A DNA stretch of 29,456 bases from an uncultured Eubacteriales bacterium. Its GTDB lineage: Bacteria; Bacillota; Clostridia; Oscillospirales; Acutalibacteraceae. Position 1 is the first letter of the stretch; every line of letters begins with the position of its first letter. The stretch covers positions 1 to 29,456 of the forward strand of contig ONXZ01000009.1 of the NCBI GenBank assembly GCA_900321905.1, read 5' to 3'. Below the pieces are notes generated by a model that did not search any database, had not been told where the DNA came from, and worked only from the letters and a program-made list of their open reading frames with translations. The translations under genes and the position numbers were made by a program. Of the stretch, positions 1-7,704 are shown in pieces.

Positions 1-140
1 TCGGTAGTGTTCTGCGTGGTTTCTGTTGCTGAAGTGTTGTTTTCTGTTGTGGTTGAAACCTCACCGCGCTCGCTGTTGCAGCCTGTAAAAATTCCTGCGC
101 AAATTGCAACTGCGGCAATGACAATCAGTAGTTTTTTCAT
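1..140 (-). CDS. Lipoprotein, N-terminal part (runs off the window)
   Basis: Only the first 46 or so codons are in the window. The product starts MKKLLIVIAAVAICAGIFTG and then has a cysteine, a classical lipoprotein signal peptide with lipobox F-T-G-C, so the mature protein should be anchored to the outer face of the cytoplasmic membrane. After the cysteine comes a Thr/Asn/Glu-rich linker, typical of Firmicutes lipoproteins before the folded domain. A GAAAGGA ribosome site precedes the ATG at 140. It lies 24 bases downstream of ypeB on the same strand and is probably co-transcribed with it. The functional domain is outside the window, so no role is assigned. Confidence 0.75.
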   Translation of the reverse strand, partial: MKKLLIVIAAVAICAGIFTGCNSERGEVSTTTENNTSATETTQNTT

Positions 141-164
141 AGTGTTTTTCCTTTCTGTGTTTAA

Positions 165-1502
165 TTATTTTACGAGTGTGCCGCCGTCGGTATAAAGCAG
201 TAGCATTATATCCTCCTCGGCGCCTGTTTTTGCATTTATATAAACGAGAGCGTCCTCGCCCGTGTCGCTGCTTGTGCAGTTGAACTCATAGCACTGCACT
301 TCTTTTCCGCTTTCTTTGGGGATCACGCACTTTGAAACGTCGTTCACAGTGAGGTAGGGCGACAGTTTTTTCTGTGCGATTTTGCTTGAAATAGCGGGCG
401 AAAACTTGCTTCTCGGAATATGATTTGTAATATACGTTGCGCTGTCGAGCGACACGATTTTGCCGCTGTCAAGCGCAACGCCGCACTTGATAAGGTCACT
501 GTAACAGAGCATATCGCCCTGCTTGTAAACAAAGTTCACCGTGCAGATATTGTCCTGCACCGAGTAGTAGTTGGCGCTCATACTGCCGTAACCTATGCTT
601 TTCAGATACTGCTGTGCAATGTTTTGTGCGTTCTGCTCTGTAATCGCAGCGCTTGTGACTGCGCCGGAATAGAGTATGCTTTTAACATAGCCGCCCTGAC
701 GTGTGATAGAGATTGTGTACCTGCCGCATCTGAAGGTGTAGCAGGGGATAGACGACTTGTCGCTCTCTGCAAATGTTACGCGGTTTTTGTTTACACCAAT
801 CGCTTTAGCGGCAATCGCCTTGCACTCGTCCTTTGTCTTTTCCTGTGCGGCTTTTAATAGTTTCGACTTTTTGTTAAGCACCTGGTCAGCAAACGGGCCG
901 TCGTAAAGCAGGGTGGGGAAACTCTCAAAAGTCTTTGCGCCGTTTGAAAAGTCAACGTCAAGCGCACCTGTGCTTATTTTTGTATCGCTTTTTACAGCGC
1001 CATCTGTTATAAGGGCGCCTGCCTGTGATTTTTTAACCATATCGTCTGCTGAATTGCTGAATTTTTCAGCATACTCAAGCAGGGTGTAAAGTGTTTTGTG
1101 CTGTGCGGGTGTAATGCTTTTGCCCTCCGATACCTCATTGCCTATGAACTGCGCGTAGTCGCTCGCCTGACTAAGAAACTTGTATACGTTTGCAAGTTCC
1201 ATTTGCGACACGGGTAGACGGCTCACCGCATTTTTTGCGCTCTGACACTGCGCAAACAGGTCGCGGCTCAGCGAATAGAGTTCTTTAGATGAATTAGAGT
1301 ATAGTGTCTTTGTGAGGTCTGTGTTAACCGTGTCAAGGCAGCCTGAAAGTTCGCCGAGCGACTGTTGGTACGACGCTTCGAGTTTTGTTTTGTACTCGCG
1401 TTTTTCGTTGGTGTTGATTATTGCAAACGCTGTGAGTATGCCGAAAATCGCGAGCATATACGACACTGCGCGGATATAACTTCTTCTGGTAAAAAATGAC
1501 AT
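165..1502 (-). CDS. ypeB: Spore germination protein YpeB-like
   Basis: 445 residues, the usual length of YpeB. An N-terminal membrane anchor lies at about residues 9-28. It is followed by a Ser/Leu-rich helical region with many short segments (about 40-170) and a C-terminal half with PepSY-like repeats (for example around GVNKNRVTFAES and IAQKKLSPYLTV). In Bacillus, YpeB is needed for stability and localisation of the spore cortex-lytic enzyme SleB; that is family knowledge, and no sleB is visible here. The start ATG at 1502 follows a GGGGGA ribosome site that lies in the 3' arm of a hairpin (1503-1539), so translation and termination signals overlap. It sits between a small gene of the importer operon and a lipoprotein gene. 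The family call rests on overall pattern and length. Confidence 0.8.
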   Translation of the reverse strand: MSFFTRRSYIRAVSYMLAIFGILTAFAIINTNEKREYKTKLEASYQQSLGELSGCLDTVNTDLTKTLYSNSSKELYSLSRDLFAQCQSAKNAVSRLPVSQMELANVYKFLSQASDYAQFIGNEVSEGKSITPAQHKTLYTLLEYAEKFSNSADDMVKKSQAGALITDGAVKSDTKISTGALDVDFSNGAKTFESFPTLLYDGPFADQVLNKKSKLLKAAQEKTKDECKAIAAKAIGVNKNRVTFAESDKSSIPCYTFRCGRYTISITRQGGYVKSILYSGAVTSAAITEQNAQNIAQQYLKSIGYGSMSANYYSVQDNICTVNFVYKQGDMLCYSDLIKCGVALDSGKIVSLDSATYITNHIPRSKFSPAISSKIAQKKLSPYLTVNDVSKCVIPKESGKEVQCYEFNCTSSDTGEDALVYINAKTGAEEDIMLLLYTDGGTLVK

Positions 1503-1539
1503 AAAAAATCCCCCTGTTCACCTCTATTGTGTACAGGGG
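1503..1539 (-). terminator. Intrinsic terminator or attenuator overlapping the ypeB ribosome site
   Basis: On the minus strand CCCCTGT (1539-1533) pairs with ACAGGGG (1517-1511). An inner CAC/GTG pair follows after one mismatch, the loop is 7 nt, and the 3' side runs into six T residues (1508-1503). The T-run ends directly at the ypeB ATG, and the G-rich 3' arm is also the best ribosome site for ypeB. It should stop most transcripts coming from the importer operon, or make ypeB expression depend on opening of the hairpin. Confidence 0.6.
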
Positions 1540-1570
1540 AATTCGTTTTTATTCAATTTTGTTTGCAAAT

Positions 1571-1837
1571 TTATTCGCAAATTTCAAAAAACCAGCGTGT
1601 GTCTTCAAGAAAAAGATACGTCTTTTTGCCTGCAACATAGCAGGTGTAGCGTATGCCTGCGCCGCCTGATTTGAGCGACGCCGCAGGGCGGATATCCGTG
1701 ATTCTGTCAACTTCGTACTCGACGTCATTGTACGTCAGCGATATCGGCATAATATTGCCCTCAACGTCAAACTCCGCTTTTACCGCCACAAAATGCTTGT
1801 CGGGATTATTGTATTCGGTTGATGTAAATTTAATCAT
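1571..1837 (-). CDS. Small conserved hypothetical protein (DUF6504-like)
   Basis: 88 residues, no signal peptide or membrane segment. The pattern is a short beta-rich domain: an F-D-V-E-G-N segment, a Y-x-V-D-R-I segment near the middle, and R-Y-T-C-Y-V followed by L-F-L-E-D-x-R-W-F near the end. This resembles the DUF6504 type of small beta domain, but I recognise it only by general pattern. The ATG lies 2 nt after the stop of the ABC ATPase gene, with an AAGGTG ribosome site inside the ATPase 3' end, so the two genes are translationally linked. The function is unknown, and a role in transport is only suggested by position. Confidence 0.6.
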   Translation of the reverse strand: MIKFTSTEYNNPDKHFVAVKAEFDVEGNIMPISLTYNDVEYEVDRITDIRPAASLKSGGAGIRYTCYVAGKKTYLFLEDTRWFFEICE

Positions 1838-1839
1838 TT

Positions 1840-2583
1840 TTACAGCACCTTAGACAAAAAGTCAACAAGTCTCGGGTCTTTCGGGCTGTCAAAAATTTCC
1901 TCAGGCGTGCCTTCTTCAAGTATTTTGCCGCCGTCCATAAACACAACCCGCGTTGCAACTTCGCGTGCAAACCCCATCTCGTGGGTTACAACAACCATAG
2001 TCATACCATCTTCCGCAAGGCTTTTCATAACTTGCAGAACTTCGCCTACCATTTCGGGGTCGAGCGCGGAAGTCGGCTCGTCAAACAGCATAACCTCAGG
2101 CTCCATACACAGTGCGCGAACAATGGCAACACGCTGCTTCTGACCGCCTGAAAGTTGACTCGGATAAGAGTCCGCTCTGTCGCCGAGACCTACGCGTTCA
2201 AGCAAGTCTTTCGCCTTTGATTCCGCTTCCGCTTTAGATTTGCCGAGCAGTTTCATAGGCGCGATAGTCAGGTTTTTGAGTACCGTCATATGTGGGAATA
2301 GGTTGAAGTGCTGGAACACCATACCCATTTTCTGGCGGTGCTTGTTGATGTCAAGTTTAGGATTGGTGAGGTCGTCGCCGTCAAAAATAATGCTGCCGTC
2401 TGTCGGAATTTCAAGAAGATTCAACGAGCGCAAAACAGTTGACTTGCCTGAGCCTGAAGGACCGATGATAACAACAACTTCGCCCCTGTCAATTTCAAGG
2501 TTAATGCCGTCAAGCGCCTTAACTGTGCCGTCGATATAGTGCTTTTTAAGTCCCTTAACGTCAATTAAAACATTACCGTTCAC
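1840..2583 (-). CDS. Polar amino-acid ABC transporter, ATP-binding protein
   Basis: 247 residues from a GTG start at 2583. The GTG follows AAAGGAGG by 10 nt, whereas the longer frame to 2616 has no ribosome site. Walker [10 protein letters not shown] lies at about residues 31-39, the signature [10 protein letters not shown] and Walker [13 protein letters not shown] in the middle, and the switch histidine in VVVTHEMGF. These are the marks of the GlnQ/HisP-type ATPase that energises amino-acid uptake at the inner face of the membrane. It overlaps the permease gene by 11 nt, which implies coupled translation. It is the third gene of a binding protein-permease-ATPase operon. The substrate cannot be read from the ATPase. 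Confidence 0.93.
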   Translation of the reverse strand: MNGNVLIDVKGLKKHYIDGTVKALDGINLEIDRGEVVVIIGPSGSGKSTVLRSLNLLEIPTDGSIIFDGDDLTNPKLDINKHRQKMGMVFQHFNLFPHMTVLKNLTIAPMKLLGKSKAEAESKAKDLLERVGLGDRADSYPSQLSGGQKQRVAIVRALCMEPEVMLFDEPTSALDPEMVGEVLQVMKSLAEDGMTMVVVTHEMGFAREVATRVVFMDGGKILEEGTPEEIFDSPKDPRLVDFLSKVL

Positions 2584-3307
2584 TCTTGCGAAGCCTCCTT
2601 TCAATCCTGCCAACAAGCCAGGTTAGAATGATTACAGATGTCAGGTAAATTATAGCAACCGTAAACAGCGGAATAAAATAGTTAAAGGTTCTGCCTGCGA
2701 TTACGTTGCCCGATTTTGTAAGTTCAATAACGCCAACGTAGCCTGCAACAGAGGTTTCTTTGAGCAACGCGATAAACTCGTTGAGCAGGGTGGGCAGCAC
2801 AGCCTTGAACATCTGCGGAATGATGATTGATTTCATAGTCTGCATATAGTTAAAGCCGAGGCTTCGTCCGGCTTCAAACTGACCGGAATCAACAGACATA
2901 ATGCCTGCCCTGAAAATCTCTGCAACATATGCGCCTGAGTTAATACCAAACGCAAATATGCCCACAAGAACGCCGTTGTCGGTGGATACAAAGATTACAA
3001 AATACGCAATCATAAGTTGCACAACAACAGGCGTGCCGCGGATAATTGTAAGATACAACTTGCATATCGCGTTAAGGCAGCCGAGTATGTAGTAGCCGAC
3101 TCCGCCCTTGAGTTTCATCGACTCTTTGTTTTTGTCAAACGACGTGCGTATTGCGGCTATAACAATGCCGATTACAATACCTACAAGCAGGGCGCCTGCC
3201 GTGATTTTGAGCGTGTTAAAAAAGCCGTCAACCAACTGCTTGTAGCGGTCGCCTTCAATCATAACCTGTTTGAAGGTGTCAATTATAGATAAAGTGTTTA
3301 TACTCAT
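2573..3307 (-). CDS. Polar amino-acid ABC transporter, permease
   Basis: 244 residues from the ATG at 3307, preceded by GAGGAAAG. A longer frame to 3337 would start inside a terminator-like hairpin and is rejected. It is a His/Glu/Gln/Arg-type permease (HisM/GlnP family) with about five membrane segments, the R-G-T-P-V-V-V-Q-L motif in the middle and the EAGRSLGFN coupling (EAA) loop that contacts the ATPase. This family forms homodimers when only one permease gene is present, as here. It lies between the binding-protein gene (upstream, separated by a hairpin) and the ATPase gene (overlapping). Confidence 0.93.
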   Translation of the reverse strand: MSINTLSIIDTFKQVMIEGDRYKQLVDGFFNTLKITAGALLVGIVIGIVIAAIRTSFDKNKESMKLKGGVGYYILGCLNAICKLYLTIIRGTPVVVQLMIAYFVIFVSTDNGVLVGIFAFGINSGAYVAEIFRAGIMSVDSGQFEAGRSLGFNYMQTMKSIIIPQMFKAVLPTLLNEFIALLKETSVAGYVGVIELTKSGNVIAGRTFNYFIPLFTVAIIYLTSVIILTWLVGRIERRLRKSER

Positions 3308-3319
3308 ATCTTTCCTCAC

Positions 3320-3343
3320 AAAAAGAGGCGGTATCACCGCCTC
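3320..3343 (-). terminator. Intercistronic hairpin with T-run between binding protein and permease
   Basis: GAGGCGGT (3343-3336 on the minus strand) pairs perfectly with ACCGCCTC (3332-3325) across a 3-nt loop, followed by five T residues. It sits between the stop of the solute-binding protein gene (3367) and the permease start (3307). Such a hairpin usually acts as a partial terminator or 3' RNA protector, giving more binding protein than permease. Confidence 0.75.
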
Positions 3344-3366
3344 CTGAAACGTGTTTTGTCAGTTAA

Positions 3367-4137
3367 TTAAGCCTTGATGTATTTATCAATAATCTTTTGA
3401 ACTGTGCCGTCCTTGGTGAGTTCGTCAAGTGCTTTGTTAACTTTGTCTTTAAGTTCGGTGTTTTCTTTGTTAAAGCAGATAGCATATTCTTCCTCGACAT
3501 ACTCTGTTTCAAGGATTTTAAGACCTTCGTTTGCTTCAACATAACTCTTTGCAGGTTCGTTATCAATGATAACGCAGTCAACCTTACCTGCTACAAGTGC
3601 CTGTACTGCAACAGCGCCGTTGTCAAACCTGGTGATATTCTTCTCGCCAAAGTCGTCAGTTGCGTAGATGTCACCTGTGGTTGAAGTCTGTACGCCGACT
3701 TTCTTACCTTTAACATCGTCAACAGTCTTGATGTCAGAATCGTTTTTAACAATTACAACCTGAACGCCTTTTGCATAAGATGTTGAAAAATCAACGCTCT
3801 TGAGTCTTTCGTCGTTAACAGTCATACCTGCCATACCCATATCATACTTCTTAGCCTGCACGCCAGGAATGATTGAGTCAAACGCAACGTCCTCAATCTT
3901 GAGTTCCATACCGAGTTTGTCTGCGATTGCCTGTGCGATTTCTGCGTCGATACCAACAATCTTGTCGCCCTCGTGGTACTCGTATGGCGGGAACTCTGCG
4001 TTTGTTGCCATAACAAGAGTTTCTTTTGCAGCATTGTTTGCTGCAGTGGTATCTTCAGTGCTGCCACCGTTTGAGCAAGCAACAAATGTGATTGCAAGCA
4101 GTGCTACTGTAAGAAGTACGCATAAAAATTTTTTCAT
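3367..4137 (-). CDS. Amino-acid ABC transporter, solute-binding lipoprotein
   Basis: 256 residues. The signal peptide MKKFLCVLLTVALLAITFVA is followed by the lipobox cysteine, so the protein is anchored outside the cytoplasmic membrane. The body is a type-II periplasmic binding domain of the polar amino-acid family: ATNAEFPPYEYHEG near the N-terminus, GIDAEIAQAIADKLG after it, D-F-S-T-S-Y near residue 120, and a final hinge region G-T-V-Q-K-I-I-D-K-Y. The ATG at 4137 follows AAGGAGAG. It is the first gene of the minus-strand importer, with a consensus promoter upstream. Polar or basic amino acids are the family substrates; the actual ligand cannot be assigned by eye. Confidence 0.93.
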   Translation of the reverse strand: MKKFLCVLLTVALLAITFVACSNGGSTEDTTAANNAAKETLVMATNAEFPPYEYHEGDKIVGIDAEIAQAIADKLGMELKIEDVAFDSIIPGVQAKKYDMGMAGMTVNDERLKSVDFSTSYAKGVQVVIVKNDSDIKTVDDVKGKKVGVQTSTTGDIYATDDFGEKNITRFDNGAVAVQALVAGKVDCVIIDNEPAKSYVEANEGLKILETEYVEEEYAICFNKENTELKDKVNKALDELTKDGTVQKIIDKYIKA

Positions 4138-4185
4138 AATTATTCTCTCCTTAAAATTATTATTTATACATTTATATGCAGCACT

Positions 4186-4219
4186 AACATACCATATCGC
4201 TGAATAATTGTCAATTATT
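4186..4219 (-). promoter_or_regulatory. Promoter of the minus-strand importer with a palindromic operator
   Basis: The -35 TTGACA (4214-4209) and -10 TATGTT (4191-4186) are separated by 17 nt on the minus strand, about 50 nt before the binding-protein ATG. The -35 lies in the centre of a perfect palindrome, AATAATTG-T-CAATTATT (4203-4219). A dimeric repressor bound there would block RNA polymerase. The regulator is not identifiable. Confidence 0.7.
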
Positions 4220-4315
4220 ATGTTTAATTATTCACAAAAAGGATAAATATACACAGTTTTATACAGCGGCTTTTGGTGAATATTTGCAAAATTTGTGATT
4301 TTATCAAATTAACAC

Positions 4316-4344
4316 TTTACAACGCTAAAGAAATAAAGTATAAT
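4316..4344 (+). promoter_or_regulatory. Promoter of the plus-strand importer
   Basis: TTTACA (4316-4321), a 17-nt spacer, then TATAAT (4339-4344). It is followed by a short leader and a GAAAGAGG ribosome site at 4371. The 14-nt string AAATAAAGTATAAT is shared exactly with the promoter at 6732-6760. Confidence 0.8.
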
Positions 4345-4386
4345 AACACCGTTGAAAAAACTAAAATTTTGAAAGAGGTAGTTTTT

Positions 4387-5202
4387 ATGAAAAAATTATT
4401 TGCAATTCTCTTATCGGCAATGCTGATTGTCGCAGTTTTTGCAGGCTGTAGTGGCAAAAGTGCAACGGCTGACACTGAATCCGACCTTGCCTACATCAAG
4501 GATAAGGGCACTCTTGTAATCGGTATCACCTACTTTGAGCCTATGGACTATATTGACGATAACGGCGAACTTACAGGTTTTGAAGTTGAATTCGGCAAGG
4601 CTGTTTGTGAAAAACTCGGCGTTGAGGCTAAGTTCCAGGAAATCTCATGGGACGCTAAGGAAACCGAACTTTCTGCAAAGAACATTGACTGCATCTGGAA
4701 CGGTCTTACAATCACTGACGAAAGAAAAGAAGCAATGTCAATCACAAATCCGTATATGAACAACAAGCAGGTTATCATCTGCAAGGCTGAAAACGAAAAG
4801 GCATTTTCACAGCCGGGCGGACTCAAGGGCAAAACCGTTGTTGCTGAAAAAGAGTCATACGGCGAGGAAATCATCGCTGACGAAACTTACAAAGACTTCT
4901 TTGGCGAGGCTAAATATGTTCCTGTTGACGCTATGAAAAACGCGCTTATGGAAGTTAAGGCAGGCACTGCAGACGCCGCTGTAATCGACTATGTAACAGG
5001 CATCGGCTCACTCGGCGAAGGCACTGACTATGCTGACCTTGTAATTGTTGACAAATCTTTTGCTGACGAGCAGTACGGCGTTGCATTCCGCAAAGGTTCA
5101 GACGTTACCGCAGAGGTTAACAAAGCTATTGACGAACTTAAAAAAGACGGCACTCTCAAGAAGATTGCCGACAAATACAAACTCGGCGCACAACTTGCGT
5201 AA
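4387..5202 (+). CDS. Amino-acid ABC transporter, solute-binding lipoprotein
   Basis: 271 residues from the ATG at 4387, chosen because a lipoprotein signal peptide (hydrophobic stretch ending F-A-G-C) and a GAAAGAGG ribosome site coincide there. The type-II binding domain shows GTLVIGITYFEPMDYID, then GFEVEFGKAVCEKLG, then IDCIWNGLTITDERKEAMS and, near the C-terminus, YGVAFRKGSD and G-T-L-K-K-I-A-D-K-Y. The W-N-G-L-T-I motif places it with glutamine/cystine-like binding proteins, but the substrate is not proven. It is the first gene of the binding protein-permease-ATPase operon on the plus strand. It is divergent from, and clearly different from, the binding protein at 3367-4137, and closer to the one at 6796-7590. 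Confidence 0.93.
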   Translation: MKKLFAILLSAMLIVAVFAGCSGKSATADTESDLAYIKDKGTLVIGITYFEPMDYIDDNGELTGFEVEFGKAVCEKLGVEAKFQEISWDAKETELSAKNIDCIWNGLTITDERKEAMSITNPYMNNKQVIICKAENEKAFSQPGGLKGKTVVAEKESYGEEIIADETYKDFFGEAKYVPVDAMKNALMEVKAGTADAAVIDYVTGIGSLGEGTDYADLVIVDKSFADEQYGVAFRKGSDVTAEVNKAIDELKKDGTLKKIADKYKLGAQLA

Positions 5203-5229
5203 CTGAAATTATCAACAAATACTAACCAT

Positions 5230-5257
5230 CGACGGACGGCATAACTGTCGTCCGTTG
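5230..5257 (+). other. Stem-loop between binding protein and permease genes
   Basis: An 11-bp stem (5230-5240 with 5247-5257, including two G-U pairs) closes a 6-nt loop in the 72-nt gap between the binding-protein stop and the permease start. No T-run follows, so it is more likely an mRNA 3' stabiliser or processing site than a terminator. The minus-strand importer has a hairpin at the equivalent place. Confidence 0.6.
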
Positions 5258-5274
5258 TGATGACTTTAAGGCTT

Positions 5275-5919
5275 ATGACTATTAGTGCAATTACAACTGA
5301 ATTACTGAAAGGATTTGGCGAAAATCTGCGGCTTTTTTGCCTTACAATCCTGTTTTCATTACCGATCGGACTGATAATAAGTTTCTGTTCGATGTCAAAA
5401 ATTCCGCCGCTTCGCTGGCTGTCAAAAACGATTGTGTGGATTATCCGCGGCACACCGCTTATGCTGCAACTTTTTGTGGTGTTTTATGTGCCGGGTATCG
5501 TGTTCGGCACCCCGATGAAAACGCGTTTTATGGCGGCGCTTGTAGCGTTTGTCATTAACTATTCTTGCTATTTTTCGGAGATTTACCGCGGCGGTATCGA
5601 GAGCGTGCCTGTCGGTCAGCACGAGGCAGGTATGGTGCTTGGCATGACTAAAAAGCAGATATTCTTTAACGTTACTCTTATGCAGGTTGTTAAAAAAATT
5701 GTGCCGCCTATGAGTAACGAGATTATTACACTTGTCAAGGATACGTCGCTTGCAAGAGTTATTGCCCTTTCGGAGATTATTATGGTGTCCGAGCGTTTTT
5801 CGGCAAGAGGACTTATCTGGCCGCTGTTTTACACGGGCGTATTTTTCCTTCTGTTTAACGGTATACTCACTGTTCTTTTCGGCAAAATTGAAAAGAAACT
5901 TGACTACTACACGGTATAG
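5275..5919 (+). CDS. Polar amino-acid ABC transporter, permease
   Basis: 214 residues from the ATG at 5275; GTG at 5257 and ATG at 5260 are in-frame alternatives, and none has an ideal ribosome site (TTTAAGG lies only 3 nt before 5275). I prefer 5275 because the earlier codons overlap or abut a stem-loop. About five hydrophobic segments, IIRGTPLMLQLFVVFYVPG and the H-E-A-G-M-V-L-G-M coupling loop identify the HisM/GlnP permease family. It lies 11 nt before the ATPase gene, completing a standard three-gene importer in the cytoplasmic membrane. Confidence 0.9.
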   Translation: MTISAITTELLKGFGENLRLFCLTILFSLPIGLIISFCSMSKIPPLRWLSKTIVWIIRGTPLMLQLFVVFYVPGIVFGTPMKTRFMAALVAFVINYSCYFSEIYRGGIESVPVGQHEAGMVLGMTKKQIFFNVTLMQVVKKIVPPMSNEIITLVKDTSLARVIALSEIIMVSERFSARGLIWPLFYTGVFFLLFNGILTVLFGKIEKKLDYYTV

Positions 5920-5930
5920 GAGGGGCGAAT

Positions 5931-6689
5931 ATGGCAGTATTAGAAGTTAAAAACATCCACAAGGTTTTCGGCAATGTGGAGGTGCTTAAAGGCATAGATT
6001 TTGACCTTGAAAAAGGCGAGGTGTTGTCGATTATCGGCTCTTCCGGTTCAGGCAAAACAACGCTGCTCAGATGTATCAACTTCCTTGAATTTGCCGACAA
6101 GGGTACAATCACCGTTGACGGCGAGTGCCTTTACGACGGCGAAGTTGACCGTAATATAAAGGAAAAGTATCTGCGCGAAAAGCGGCTTCACTTTGGACTT
6201 GTGTTTCAATCGTTCAACCTGTTCCCACAGCATAATGTTATGAAAAATCTGACTTTAGCGCCTGAACTTATGAACCGAGGCACAAAGGAAGAACTGCAAA
6301 AAGAAGCAGAGGAACTGCTCAAAAAAATCAACCTTTCAGACAAGGCAGATTACTATCCGTGCCAACTTTCGGGCGGTCAGCAGCAGCGTGTGGCAATAGC
6401 GCGTGCGCTTATGCTCCAACCTGATATTTTGTGTTTTGATGAGCCGACTTCAGCACTTGACCCTGAACTTACGGGCGAGGTGCTTAAAGTTATCAAGTCG
6501 CTCAAGGACGGCGGCAGAACAATGATTGTTGTAACTCATGAGATGGAGTTTGCACGCAACGTGTCTGATAAAGTCATATTTATGGCTGACGGCGTTGTTG
6601 AGGAAATCGGCACCCCTGAGCAGGTGTTTGAAAATCCGCAGAGCGAAAAAACACGTCAGTTCCTTGCAACCTCGCTTGAAAAAATATAA
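5931..6689 (+). CDS. Polar amino-acid ABC transporter, ATP-binding protein
   Basis: 252 residues with ATG at 5931 and an AGGAGG ribosome site. Walker A is GSSGSGKTT (about 33-41), the signature LSGGQQQRVAIA, Walker [13 protein letters not shown], and the switch histidine lies in V-T-H-E-M-E-F. The segment between Walker A and the Q-loop (YDGEVDRNIKEKYLREKR) is longer and more charged than in the ATPase at 1840-2583, so the two are not a recent duplicate pair. It is the last gene of the plus-strand operon, followed by a strong terminator at 6702. Confidence 0.93.
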   Translation: MAVLEVKNIHKVFGNVEVLKGIDFDLEKGEVLSIIGSSGSGKTTLLRCINFLEFADKGTITVDGECLYDGEVDRNIKEKYLREKRLHFGLVFQSFNLFPQHNVMKNLTLAPELMNRGTKEELQKEAEELLKKINLSDKADYYPCQLSGGQQQRVAIARALMLQPDILCFDEPTSALDPELTGEVLKVIKSLKDGGRTMIVVTHEMEFARNVSDKVIFMADGVVEEIGTPEQVFENPQSEKTRQFLATSLEKI

Positions 6690-6701
6690 ATTAGAACTAA
6701 G

Positions 6702-6729
6702 ATTCCTGTCAGCGTTGGCAGGAATTTTT
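6702..6729 (+). terminator. Intrinsic terminator of the plus-strand importer operon
   Basis: A 10-bp stem, ATTCCTGTCA (6702-6711) with TGGCAGGAAT (6716-6725), one G-U pair and a GCGT loop, followed by TTTTT. It separates the operon from the promoter at 6732. Confidence 0.85.
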
Positions 6730-6731
6730 GC

Positions 6732-6760
6732 TTTACAATACAGTAAAAATAAAGTATAAT
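6732..6760 (+). promoter_or_regulatory. Promoter of the second binding-protein gene
   Basis: TTTACA (6732-6737), 17 nt, TATAAT (6755-6760). The distal spacer plus -10 (AAATAAAGTATAAT) is the same as in the promoter at 4316. It starts 3 nt after the T-run of the preceding terminator. Confidence 0.8.
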
Positions 6761-6795
6761 ATCTTTAGTTAAGTAATATTTTTAGAGGAATATGT

Positions 6796-7590
6796 ATGAA
6801 AAAGGTATTTGCACTTGTTTTATCCGTTATTCTGCTTGCGGCTGCACTTGCAGGCTGCAAAGGCAAATCAACTGCTAAAAACGATGTTGACGTAATCACA
6901 ACTAACGGCAAAATTGTTATCGGCATTTCGGATAACAAACCGATGAATTACAAGGACAAAGGTAGCGACCAGTGGATTGGTTTTGACGCGGAACTTGCTG
7001 CTGCCGCGGCTGAAAAACTCGGCGTTAAAGCAGAGTTTAAGATTATTGATATGAACAATAAGTTTATCGAACTCAATACAAGGTCGGTAGACTGCATCTG
7101 GGACGGTATCACTATCAGAGAAGAGGTCGAAAAGGAAGCGTCTGTTACAAACGCATATGCAAGTAACAGCCAGGTCGCGGTTGTAAAAAGCAGTCTTGCG
7201 TCAAAAATAAAAACCGTTGACAATTTGAAAAGCCAGAAAGAACTCACCGTCGCTGTCGTAACAAATTCTTCAGGCGAAAATGTTGCAAAAGAAAACGGCT
7301 TTAACTATATTTCTGTCGGCGCTCAGTCTGATGCGCTCGCCTGTGTTAATTCGGGCGAAGTCAAGGCTGCGATTATTGATTCAACAAGCGCGGCGGCGCT
7401 CGTCGGCAAGGGTACTAACTTTAAAAGTCTCGCGGCGACAGTTGTACTAAGCGAGGAACAATACGGCGTTGTCTGCCGCAAAGGTTCAGACCTGCCAAAA
7501 CGCCTTAACAGTATACTTGAACAGTTAAAAGACGACGGCACAATGAAGGCGTTGTCGGACGAATACGGCGTTGAACTTATTGAAAATTAA
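6796..7590 (+). CDS. Amino-acid ABC transporter, orphan solute-binding lipoprotein
   Basis: 264 residues; signal peptide with lipobox A-L-A-G-C (cysteine at about residue 21). The domain pattern repeats that of the protein at 4387-5202: GKIVIGISDNKPMNYK, G-F-D-A-E-L-A-A-A-A-A-E-K-L-G, VDCIWDGITI, and E-Q-Y-G-V-V-C-R-K-G-S-D near the end. It is therefore a paralogue that probably feeds the same permease/ATPase pair encoded just upstream, possibly with another ligand range. It has its own promoter and terminator, so it can be made separately from the importer. An AGAGGA ribosome site precedes the ATG. Confidence 0.9.
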   Translation: MKKVFALVLSVILLAAALAGCKGKSTAKNDVDVITTNGKIVIGISDNKPMNYKDKGSDQWIGFDAELAAAAAEKLGVKAEFKIIDMNNKFIELNTRSVDCIWDGITIREEVEKEASVTNAYASNSQVAVVKSSLASKIKTVDNLKSQKELTVAVVTNSSGENVAKENGFNYISVGAQSDALACVNSGEVKAAIIDSTSAAALVGKGTNFKSLAATVVLSEEQYGVVCRKGSDLPKRLNSILEQLKDDGTMKALSDEYGVELIEN

Positions 7591-7602
7591 TTGCAAAAAT
7601 CA

Positions 7603-7629
7603 GGGCGGATAAAATTCCGTCCTTTTTTT
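7603..7629 (+). terminator. Intrinsic terminator after the orphan binding-protein gene
   Basis: GGGCGGA (7603-7609) pairs with TCCGTCC (7616-7622), one G-U pair, followed by seven T residues. Confidence 0.85.
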
Positions 7630-7640
7630 GATTTTTATCA

Positions 7641-7669
7641 TTGATTTATCAGATTAATGGTGATAGAAT
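7641..7669 (+). promoter_or_regulatory. Promoter of the alpha-galactosidase / rmuC unit
   Basis: TTGATT (7641-7646), 17-nt spacer, TAGAAT (7664-7669), about 35 nt upstream of the GH36 start. Confidence 0.6.
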
Positions 7670-7704
7670 GTATATACAAATTTTCGAGCGCGAGAGGTAG
7701 CATA

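Noticed and set aside
420..857. A 145-codon plus-strand open frame opposite ypeB
   Set aside because: It is antisense to a clear YpeB frame, has no ribosome site and a Cys/Val/Ala-rich composition typical of a shadow frame.
7657..7704. An upstream ATG giving the alpha-galactosidase a longer N-terminus
   Set aside because: It lies inside the promoter and has no ribosome site; ATG 7705 follows GAGAGG and starts the conserved domain.
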